Assembly: GCA_025964625.1 (NCBI GenBank)
Contig: JAOPYL010000042.1
Location: 1 to 64,000, forward strand
Direction: 5' to 3'
Source of the DNA: Actinoallomurus sp.
Lineage (GTDB): Bacteria; Actinomycetota; Actinomycetes; Streptosporangiales; Streptosporangiaceae
Length of the DNA stretch: 64,000 nt
The notes under the pieces are model-generated. The model was given only the letters and a program-made list of their open reading frames with translations, did not search any database and was not told where the DNA came from. Both the position numbers and the translations under genes were made by a program. Positions 53,165-61,348 of the stretch are shown one piece after another (position 1 is the first letter of the stretch; each line of letters begins with the position of its first letter).

Positions 53165-54817
53165 GTGACCGACGGCCCGCTGATCGTCCAGTCCGACAAG
53201 ACCCTGCTGCTCGAGGTCGACCACGAGGCGGCGGGTGCGTGCCGCAAGGCCATCGCCCCCTTCGCCGAGCTGGAACGCGCGCCCGAGCACGTCCACACCT
53301 ACCGGATCACCCCGCTGGCGCTGTGGAACGCCCGCGCCGCGGGCCACGACGCCGAGCAGGTGATCGACGCCCTCATCGGCTTCGCGCGATACCCGGTTCC
53401 GCACGCGCTTCTCGTCGACATCGCCGACACCATGGGCCGGTACGGACGGCTGCGACTGGAGAAGGACCCGAGCCACGGGCTGGTGCTCGTGTCGTCGGAC
53501 CGTGCCGTGCTGGAGGAGGTGCTGCGCGCCAGGAAGCTGCAGCCGATGTTCGGGCCTCGCGTGGACGACGACAGCGTCGCCGTGCTTCCCAGCGAGCGCG
53601 GCACGCTCAAGCAGGCCCTGCTGAAGCTGGGCTGGCCGGCCGAGGACCTCGCCGGGTACGTCGACGGCGAGGCACATCAGATCTCCCTCACCGAGAACGA
53701 CTGGACCCTGCGGCCCTATCAGCACGACGCGGCGGAGTCGTTCTGGCACGGCGGGTCCGGCGTGGTCGTGCTGCCCTGTGGCGCGGGCAAGACGATCGTG
53801 GGGGCGGCGGCGATGGCGCACGCGTCCGCGACCACCCTGATCCTGGTGACGAACACCGTCTCGGCGCACCAGTGGAAGCAGGAGCTGCTGCGCCGCACCT
53901 CGCTGACCGAGGAGGAGATCGGCGAGTACTCCGGTACGAAGAAGCAGATCCGCCCCGTCACGATCGCGACCTACCAGGTCATGACAACCCGGCGGAAGGG
54001 CGTCTACTCCCACCTGGAGCTCTTCGACGCGCGCGACTGGGGCCTGATCCTGTACGACGAGGTGCACCTGCTGCCCGCGCCGATCTTCCGGATGACCGCC
54101 GACCTGCAGACGCGCCGCCGCCTGGGGCTGACCGCGACGCTCGTGCGCGAGGACGGCCGTGAGGGCGACGTGTTCTCACTGATCGGGCCGAAGCGGTACG
54201 ACGCTCCGTGGAAGGAGATGGAGGCGCAGGGCTGGATCGCCCCGGCCGACTGCGTCGAGGTGCGGGTGACGCTGACCGACTCCGAGCGGCTCGCCTACGC
54301 CACCTCCGAGCAGGAGGACCGCTACCGCTTCTGCGCCACCACGCCCACCAAGTCGTCGGTGGTACAGGCCCTGGTCGAGCGCCACCGCGGCGAGCAGACC
54401 CTGGTCATCGGCCAGTACATCGACCAGCTCGACGAGCTCGGCGAGCGCATCGGCGCTCCGGTGATCAAGGGCGAGACGAAGATCAAGGAGCGGGAGCGGC
54501 TGTTCGACGCGTTCCGGTCGGGCGAGGTCTCAGTGCTGATCGTCTCCAAGGTCGCGAACTTCTCCATCGACCTGCCCGAGGCCGCCGTGGCCGTACAGGT
54601 GTCGGGCACCTTCGGATCCCGGCAGGAGGAGGCCCAGCGGCTCGGCCGGGTGCTGCGGCCGAAGGCGTCCGGGAAGGGCGCCCGGTTCTACTCCGTGGTC
54701 GCCCGCGACACCCTCGACCAGGACTACGCCGCCCACCGGCAGCGGTTCCTCGCCGAGCAGGGTTACGCCTACCGCATCGTCGACGCCGACGCCGTCTTCG
54801 CCGACGAAGAGATCTGA
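53165..54817 (+). CDS. XPB/ERCC3-type DNA helicase
   Basis: 550-aa superfamily 2 helicase. An N-terminal XPB-specific domain (about 1-170) is followed by Walker A VLPCGAGKTIVGAAA, DExH box ILYDEVHLLPA, motif III LGLTATLVREDG and the RED-like loop, then motif VI EEAQRLGRVLRPK. It is a 3'-5' DNA translocase related to the eukaryotic TFIIH subunit; in mycobacteria the enzyme acts in DNA repair. AAAGG lies six bases before the GTG. It lies downstream of the Rv0862c-like gene, though a hairpin separates them. Confidence 0.93.
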   Translation: MTDGPLIVQSDKTLLLEVDHEAAGACRKAIAPFAELERAPEHVHTYRITPLALWNARAAGHDAEQVIDALIGFARYPVPHALLVDIADTMGRYGRLRLEKDPSHGLVLVSSDRAVLEEVLRARKLQPMFGPRVDDDSVAVLPSERGTLKQALLKLGWPAEDLAGYVDGEAHQISLTENDWTLRPYQHDAAESFWHGGSGVVVLPCGAGKTIVGAAAMAHASATTLILVTNTVSAHQWKQELLRRTSLTEEEIGEYSGTKKQIRPVTIATYQVMTTRRKGVYSHLELFDARDWGLILYDEVHLLPAPIFRMTADLQTRRRLGLTATLVREDGREGDVFSLIGPKRYDAPWKEMEAQGWIAPADCVEVRVTLTDSERLAYATSEQEDRYRFCATTPTKSSVVQALVERHRGEQTLVIGQYIDQLDELGERIGAPVIKGETKIKERERLFDAFRSGEVSVLIVSKVANFSIDLPEAAVAVQVSGTFGSRQEEAQRLGRVLRPKASGKGARFYSVVARDTLDQDYAAHRQRFLAEQGYAYRIVDADAVFADEEI

Positions 54818-54820
54818 CCG

Positions 54821-54997
54821 TCAGACGCCGAGGACGCCGCCGAACCCCCTGTTCGACGACCGCGTCGCGTCGTAGGCGAGCGGGCAGGCCGGCACGAGCA
54901 TGCGGATCGGCTCGGGCAGTCGGAAGTTCAGCTGCAGGACGTAACGGTCGGCATCGCTGCCGCCGGGCCGGGTGGCGAGGAAGCGGCACGCGGGCAT
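54821..54997 (-). CDS. 58-codon open frame downstream of groEL, possible remnant
   Basis: A minus-strand frame of 58 codons with a protein-like composition (DADRYVLQLNFRLPEPIRML, YDATRSSNRGFGG) but no ribosome site. Its ATG lies just beyond the groEL terminator, so it would rarely be transcribed. It could be the tail of a lost gene. I recognise no family. Confidence 0.25.
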   Translation of the reverse strand: MPACRFLATRPGGSDADRYVLQLNFRLPEPIRMLVPACPLAYDATRSSNRGFGGVLGV

Positions 54998-55001
54998 GGC
55001 A

Positions 55002-55034
55002 AAGGGGCGGTCCCAGCACCAAGGACCGCCCCTT
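55002..55034 (-). terminator. groEL terminator
   Basis: AAGGGGCGGTCC (55002-55013) pairs perfectly with GGACCGCCCCTT (55023-55034). In the groEL direction the stem is followed by UUUGCC, a weak U-tract. Confidence 0.85.
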
Positions 55035-55045
55035 CCACCTGCGGA

Positions 55046-56788
<1,743 letters not shown>

Positions 56789-56793
56789 CTAGG

Positions 56794-56820
56794 TTGGCAC
56801 TCTCAATGGCGGAGTGCCAA
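56794..56820 (-). promoter_or_regulatory. CIRCE element 1 (HrcA operator)
   Basis: TTGGCACTC-N9-GAGTGCCAA: perfect arms, with the 9-bp spacer of the classic CIRCE consensus. It lies about 125 bp upstream of the groEL start. Confidence 0.95.
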
Positions 56821-56827
56821 CGCCTGT

Positions 56828-56854
56828 TTAGCACTCTACCCCGTCGAGTGCAAG
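56828..56854 (-). promoter_or_regulatory. CIRCE element 2 (degenerate)
   Basis: TTAGCACTC-N9-GAGTGCAAG: the same architecture with imperfect outer arm positions, 34 bp centre to centre from the perfect copy. Tandem HrcA sites. Confidence 0.8.
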
Positions 56855-56883
56855 CCACACCGCCCTCACCAGGCCGGACACGA

Positions 56884-56913
56884 CAAAGCCCGGCGCCGCA
56901 GCGCCGGGCTTTG
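56884..56913 (-). terminator. Terminator of the cold-shock gene
   Basis: CAAAGCCCGGCGC (56884-56896) pairs with GCGCCGGGCTTTG (56901-56913), 13 bp perfect with a 4-nt loop. It separates the cold-shock gene from the groEL promoter. Confidence 0.85.
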
Positions 56914-56929
56914 CCTGAAGGCCATGGGG

Positions 56930-57130
56930 TCAGAGCGTGCGCACCGACTCCGCCTGCGGACCCCGGTCGCTCTGCGTGATCTCGAACTCGACCCGCTGCC
57001 CCTGCTCGAGGCTGCGGTAGCCATCGGAAAGGATGGCCGAGTAGTGCACGAATACGTCCCTGCCACCGTCGACCGCGATGAAGCCGTAGCCTTTGTCCGC
57101 GTTGAACCATTTGACGGTGCCTTGTGCCAT
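56930..57130 (-). CDS. Cold-shock protein (CspA type)
   Basis: 66-aa single cold-shock domain: [22 protein letters not shown] (RNP1) and DVFVHYSAI (RNP2), ending [15 protein letters not shown]. It is an RNA/ssDNA chaperone in the cytoplasm. It is standard length, unlike the extended copy at 46452. The ATG at 57130 is chosen; a longer frame starts 12 codons upstream without family similarity. It is monocistronic, with its own terminator, just upstream of groEL. Confidence 0.95.
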   Translation of the reverse strand: MAQGTVKWFNADKGYGFIAVDGGRDVFVHYSAILSDGYRSLEQGQRVEFEITQSDRGPQAESVRTL

Positions 57131-57440
57131 TCCCAACACTCCCACCCGGGCAATCCCCGTGGTCATTTCCCACGGCTACCGACTCGAGCCCGCCGAAGGC
57201 GCGGAACCCGTCGGCCGCCCGAGACTCGGCTGTGGCGGCCATCGCCGACCATACACACGGCTACGGTCCGTGCAACAGCCTTTACTCACGATGTGGGGAC
57301 GGCCGATCCTGGTCAAAATCGGATCGCCCAATCAGGAACCGAGTCATCGGCCGGTAAACGCACTCCCGGCGTGACGCCATCAAGCCATCCGCGGCCCGGA
57401 TCGGCGGTGCGGCGTGGTGGAGCGCCGCACCGTCCCGTCC

Positions 57441-57719
57441 CTAGCCGCCGGCGACGGCCGGGATGATCGAGACCTGTGTGCCCTCCGGGGTCACGGTGTC
57501 CAGCCCGTCGGCGAAGCGAACGTCCTCCTCGCCCACGTAGACGTTGACGAACCGCCGGATCTTTCCGTTGTCGTCGAGGATGCGCGCGGCGATGCCGGAG
57601 AAGCTGGCCTCCAGGTCCGCGACGACCTCCCGCACGGTCGAGCCGGACGCCTTCACCTCGGCCTCGCCTGCGGTGTAGCTGCGGAGGATCGTCGGGATGC
57701 GGACGCTGATCGAGCTCAT
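57441..57719 (-). CDS. metO: MoaD/ThiS-like sulfur-carrier protein (MetO-like)
   Basis: 92-aa beta-grasp (ubiquitin-like) protein with the terminal AVAGG that is adenylated and thiocarboxylated in ThiS/MoaD/CysO carriers. Other features are VRIPTILRSYTAGEAEVKASGSTVREVVADLEASF and FVNVYVGEEDVRFADGLDT. Its ATG overlaps the stop of the upstream threonine-synthase-like gene (ATGA at 57716-57719). That coupling, plus the SAM riboswitch, suggests it hands sulfur to that enzyme for homocysteine synthesis rather than serving thiamine or molybdopterin. CysO of the CysM cysteine pathway is the closest known parallel. Confidence 0.8.
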   Translation of the reverse strand: MSSISVRIPTILRSYTAGEAEVKASGSTVREVVADLEASFSGIAARILDDNGKIRRFVNVYVGEEDVRFADGLDTVTPEGTQVSIIPAVAGG

Positions 57720-58960
57720 GCCAGCCCTGCCTTCCGGAATGCGTCGAGAGAGGGAGCGATGTTCGCGGACGGCCGCGCCACCGGGGCCACCGCGTCCAGG
57801 GTCTTCAGGCCGTCACCGGAGTTGATGAAGACCGTCTCGGCGTCCGGGTCGAGCACTCCGGTGTCCAGCAGCTTGCGCAGCGCGCCGAGCGTGACGCCGC
57901 CGGCCGTCTCACCGAAGATCCCCTCGGTCCGCGCGAGCAGTCTGATGCTGTCGACGACCTCGGCGTCGGAGACGTCCTCGATGGCGCCGCCGGTCCGGCG
58001 GACGGCGTCCAGGACGTACGGCCCGTCGGCCGGGTTGCCGATCGCGAGCGACTTGGCGATGGTGTCCGGCTTCACCGGCTGCACGACGTCGTGGCCGGCC
58101 TTGAACGCCGCCGACACCGGCGAGCACCCGGTCGCCTGCGCGCCGAACACCTTGTACGGCTTGTCCTCGACCAGGCCCAGCTTGATGAACTCCTGGAACG
58201 CCTTGTCGATCTTCGTGAGCTGGGAGCCGGAGGCGATGGGGACGACGATCTGGTCGGGCAGCCGCCAGCCGAGCTGCTCGGCCACCTCGTACCCGATCGT
58301 CTTGGAGCCCTCGGCGTAGTAGGGCCGCACGTTGACGTTCACGAACGCCCACTCGTCCTGCTCGCCGGCGATCTCGGACGCCAGCCGGTTGACGTCGTCG
58401 TAGTTGCCGTCGACGGTCACGAACATCCCGCCGTACACGGCGGTGGTGACGATCTTCTGCTGTTCGAGATCCGACGGCACGAACACCGCGCTGCGGATGC
58501 CGGCGCGCGCCGCCGCGGCCGCCACCGCGTTGGCCAGGTTGCCGGTGGACGGACAGGCCAGCACCTTGAAGCCGAGCTCGCGGGCGGCGGCCAGAGCGAC
58601 CGCGACGACGCGGTCCTTGAACGAGTGGGTGGGGTTGCCGCTGTCGTCCTTGACCCACAGGGACCGCATCCCGAGCGACTCCGCGAGGTTGTCGGCGCGC
58701 ACCAGGCGCGTGAATCCGGGCTCGGTGTTGGGCGTGTCGACGACATCCGACGGCACGGGAAGCAGGTCGCGGTACCGCCAGATGTTGCGGGGACCCGCCT
58801 CGATCCGCTCGCGGGTGACACCGTCGTAGTCGTAGGTCACCTCGAGCGGGCCGAAACACAGCTCACAGGCGTAACGCGGGCCGAGATCATAGGATTCTCC
58901 GCATTCACGGCAGGTGAGCGCGGTTGCCGGACCGAGGTTCCGGACGGATGTCTGCGACAT
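57716..58960 (-). CDS. metM: Threonine-synthase-like PLP enzyme, probable homocysteine synthase (MetM-like)
   Basis: 414-aa fold-type II PLP enzyme that general annotation would call threonine synthase. The N-terminus has a zinc-ribbon-like Cys set (C17-x2-C20, C32-x2-C35). The PLP lysine is Lys115 in NPTHSFKDR; phosphate-binding ACPSTGNLANAVAA and the C-terminal FINSGDGLKT are typical. Threonine synthase uses O-phosphohomoserine; the same substrate plus carrier-bound sulfur would give homocysteine. The SAM-I riboswitch upstream and the coupled sulfur carrier favour that role, as reported for MetM/MetO in Streptomyces (from memory). A true threonine synthase cannot be excluded by sequence alone. 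Confidence 0.8.
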   Translation of the reverse strand: MSQTSVRNLGPATALTCRECGESYDLGPRYACELCFGPLEVTYDYDGVTRERIEAGPRNIWRYRDLLPVPSDVVDTPNTEPGFTRLVRADNLAESLGMRSLWVKDDSGNPTHSFKDRVVAVALAAARELGFKVLACPSTGNLANAVAAAAARAGIRSAVFVPSDLEQQKIVTTAVYGGMFVTVDGNYDDVNRLASEIAGEQDEWAFVNVNVRPYYAEGSKTIGYEVAEQLGWRLPDQIVVPIASGSQLTKIDKAFQEFIKLGLVEDKPYKVFGAQATGCSPVSAAFKAGHDVVQPVKPDTIAKSLAIGNPADGPYVLDAVRRTGGAIEDVSDAEVVDSIRLLARTEGIFGETAGGVTLGALRKLLDTGVLDPDAETVFINSGDGLKTLDAVAPVARPSANIAPSLDAFRKAGLA

Positions 58961-58974
58961 GGAGCGAGGCCTCT

Positions 58975-59150
58975 CTCCTCATCTTTCCCGTGCCACTTTG
59001 GTCACGAGCCGGAGTTGGCACCTGTCCCGGGCGGCCTCGCTGTCAGACTGGCGAGTTGCGGCGTGCCGAAGGCACGCATGTGGACCGCATAGTCCGGGAG
59101 GGTTGCCGGGGCTTCAACGGGCCGGTCCCTCCACCCCTCTGGATGAGCGG
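58975..59150 (-). ncRNA. SAM-I (S-box) riboswitch
   Basis: Minus strand. The P1 5' strand CTCATC (59142-59147) pairs with GATGAG (58978-58983). Conserved cores are AGAGGGGTGGAGGGAC, GGCCCGTTGAAGC, CCCGGCAACC, GGTGCCAACTCC and GGGAAAGATGAGGA, in S-box order. The P3 region between GGCAACC and GGTGCCAA is unusually long (about 80 nt) and contains two extra hairpins (59061-59077 with a UUCG loop; 59036-59055). The 3' strand of P1 adjoins GAGGAGAGAGG, the ribosome site of the downstream gene, so control is probably translational: SAM binding would hide the site. Confidence 0.93.
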
Positions 59151-59304
59151 TATTAAGTTGTAACGGCAACTGTATACGCGACTGACCGGTTCCCCGCCAC
59201 CGGGTCTCAGGCCGCGAGACGTCCGGCACGGGACGGCTTCCCTCTTTATCACAACGAAACGGGCACCGTCGGACCTGCCTCGATCGGGCTCCACGCCGGG
59301 CGGT

Positions 59305-59310
59305 TACCCT
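59305..59310 (+). promoter_or_regulatory. -10 element, leaderless start of otsA
   Basis: TACCCT, six C residues, then ATG at 59317; no ribosome site. Confidence 0.55.
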
Positions 59311-59316
59311 CCCCCC

Positions 59317-60738
59317 ATGGCTGACACGCAGGTGCTCGTCGCGTCCAACCGGGGCCCTGTCTCGTTCGCGCTGGCCGGCGACGGGACGCTGTCGATGCGG
59401 CGCGGCGCGGGCGGTCTCGTCTCCGCCCTCGCCGGGGTGGGCGGGGACATCCTGTGGGTCTGCGCCGCGCTGTCGGACGCCGATCGCGCCGCCGCCCGCA
59501 GGGCACCGGACGACCGGCTGGACGTCCCCGGCGTCGGAGCCGTGCGGATGCTGGACATACCGGCCGGCACCTTCCACCGGGCCTACAACGCGGTCGCCAA
59601 CTCGACGCTGTGGTTCGTGCATCACATGCTGTACGACACCGCGAACAAGCCGCACTTCGACGCCCGCTCCCGGCGCGACTGGCAGTCGTATGAGGCCTAC
59701 AACGCGGCGTTCGCCGACGCGCTGGCCCAGGACGCCCCGCCCGGCGCCAAGGTCGCCGTTCAGGACTACCACCTGGCGCTCGCCCCCAAGCTGCTGCGCG
59801 AACGCCGTCCCGACGTGAAGATCGCGCATTTCTCGCACACGCCGTGGGCGCCCGCGGAGTACTACCGGCTGCTGCCGGACGACATCGGGTGCCAGGTACT
59901 CGAGGGGATCCTGGGCGCCGACCACGCCGGCTTCCTCACCGGCCGCTGGGCCGACGCGTTCCTCGACTGCTGTGCCGTCATCCTGCGGGCCAAGGTGGAC
60001 CGCGCGGCACGTACGGTCGCCTTCCGCGGGCACGTCACCCGGATCGGCGTGCACGGCCTCGGCGTCGACGGGGAGTCACTCCGCGCCCGTGCCGGCGAGC
60101 CGGACGTGGCCGCCCGCGCCGGCACGCTGCGCGAGCAGGTCGGCGACCGGCGACTCATCGTGCGCGTCGACCGCACCGAGCTGTCCAAGAACATCGTGCG
60201 CGGCCTGGCCGCCTACCGCGAGATGCTCGCCAAGCACCCCGAGTGGCACGGCAGGGTCGTCCACGTCGCATTCGCCTATCCGTCACGGCACGACCTCCCG
60301 GAGTACCGGGAGTACACCGCCGCCGTGCAGCGGACCGCGGCGGAGATCTCCGACGAGTTCGGCCACGACGCGTGGGAGCCGCTGATCCTGCAGGTGAACG
60401 ACGACTATCCGCGCTCGCTCGCGGCGTACGGCTTGGCCGACGTGCTGCTCGTCAACCCGATCCGGGACGGCATGAACCTCGTCGCCAAGGAGGGGCCGGT
60501 GCTGTCGCGGCAGGGATGCGCGCTGGTGCTGTCGCGCGAGGCGGGAGCCGCCGCCGAACTGGCCGGCGACGCGATCCTGGTGAACCCGTTCGACGTGTCA
60601 CAGACCGCCGAAGCGCTGCACCAGGCGCTGCTCATGCCGCGCGACGAGCGGGCCGAACGCTGCGAGCGCCTCGCCGCGGCCGCCACCGCGCTGCCGCCGC
60701 AGCGATGGCTCGCCGACCAGCTCGCCGCCCTGGTGTGA
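59317..60738 (+). CDS. otsA: Trehalose-6-phosphate synthase (GT20 family)
   Basis: 473-aa GT20 glycosyltransferase making trehalose 6-phosphate from a nucleotide-glucose and glucose 6-phosphate. Recognisable are VASNRGPVSF and GGLVSAL near the start, VQDYHLALAPKLLRERRPDVKIAHFSHTPWA, VDRTELSKNIVRGLAAY and NPIRDGMNLVAKEGP. The matching phosphatase gene otsB lies 3 kb away at the right window edge, separated by the sigma and kinase genes. The central DGMNLV motif and length match the family. The product protects against desiccation and osmotic stress. Leaderless start. Confidence 0.93.
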   Translation: MADTQVLVASNRGPVSFALAGDGTLSMRRGAGGLVSALAGVGGDILWVCAALSDADRAAARRAPDDRLDVPGVGAVRMLDIPAGTFHRAYNAVANSTLWFVHHMLYDTANKPHFDARSRRDWQSYEAYNAAFADALAQDAPPGAKVAVQDYHLALAPKLLRERRPDVKIAHFSHTPWAPAEYYRLLPDDIGCQVLEGILGADHAGFLTGRWADAFLDCCAVILRAKVDRAARTVAFRGHVTRIGVHGLGVDGESLRARAGEPDVAARAGTLREQVGDRRLIVRVDRTELSKNIVRGLAAYREMLAKHPEWHGRVVHVAFAYPSRHDLPEYREYTAAVQRTAAEISDEFGHDAWEPLILQVNDDYPRSLAAYGLADVLLVNPIRDGMNLVAKEGPVLSRQGCALVLSREAGAAAELAGDAILVNPFDVSQTAEALHQALLMPRDERAERCERLAAAATALPPQRWLADQLAALV

Positions 60739-60748
60739 ATGGCCGGCC

Positions 60749-61300
60749 TCAGTTGTAGCCGTCGCCCAGCGACTGGCGGACCTGCTTGCGCGCCTCGTGG
60801 ATTCGGGACTTCACGGTGCCCAGCGGCAGGCCGAGCTGCTTGGCGATCTCGCTGTACTCCAGCTGGGACACGTCGCGCAGCACCAGCGCCTCGATGAGGT
60901 CCGGCTTGCGGCGTTCGAGATCCTCCATGGCGTCCAGGATGTCCACCCGCGATCCAGCGATGACGCTGGTGCGGCGGGGATCCGGCCGCTGGTGGGGCAG
61001 CTCGCCGCCCTGCTCAATCGACCGGCGCTTGAGCGAGCGGTACGTCGAGCGCGCCGAGTTGGCCACCACCACGTGCAGCCACGTGCTGAAGCGCGAACGC
61101 CCCTCGAACCGGCCGATGTTCCTCGCCACCAGCACCAGCGCGTCCTGGCAGGCCTCCTCGGCGTCCTGGCGGCACGGCAGGAACCGGGCGCAGTGCCGCA
61201 GCACATTCGGCTCGATCACCCGGATCAGGTCGTTCAGCGCGTCCCGATCCCCTTCCGCGGCCCGCTGAGCCAGTTCCTCGGTCCGCTCGTCGTACGCCAT
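60749..61300 (-). CDS. ECF-type RNA polymerase sigma factor
   Basis: 183-aa sigma-70 family factor. Sigma region 2 (NDLIRVIEPNVLRHCARFLPCRQDAEEACQDALVLVARNIGRFEGRSRFSTWLHVVVANSARSTYRSL) and region 4 (LIEALVLRDVSQLEYSEIAKQLGLPLGTVKSRIHEARKQVR) are joined by a short linker, with no region 1.1 or 3. No anti-sigma factor gene follows; the divergent membrane Ser/Thr kinase, 48 bp away, could be the partner that senses the signal. The start has GAGGGCGGG upstream. Confidence 0.9.
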   Translation of the reverse strand: MAYDERTEELAQRAAEGDRDALNDLIRVIEPNVLRHCARFLPCRQDAEEACQDALVLVARNIGRFEGRSRFSTWLHVVVANSARSTYRSLKRRSIEQGGELPHQRPDPRRTSVIAGSRVDILDAMEDLERRKPDLIEALVLRDVSQLEYSEIAKQLGLPLGTVKSRIHEARKQVRQSLGDGYN

Positions 61301-61336
61301 GACCCGCCCTCGCCCTCACCGTCGCCCCGTATTGGG

Positions 61337-61342
61337 CATGAT
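61337..61342 (+). promoter_or_regulatory. -10-like hexamer before the Ser/Thr kinase
   Basis: CATGAT, six bases, then GTG at 61349, which is in frame with the ATG at 61355. Confidence 0.4.
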
Positions 61343-61348
61343 ACGGGG

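Noticed and set aside
57716-58960. Annotation simply as threonine synthase
   Set aside because: The fold is right, but SAM-I riboswitch control and coupling to a sulfur carrier fit homocysteine synthesis better. Kept as an alternative.
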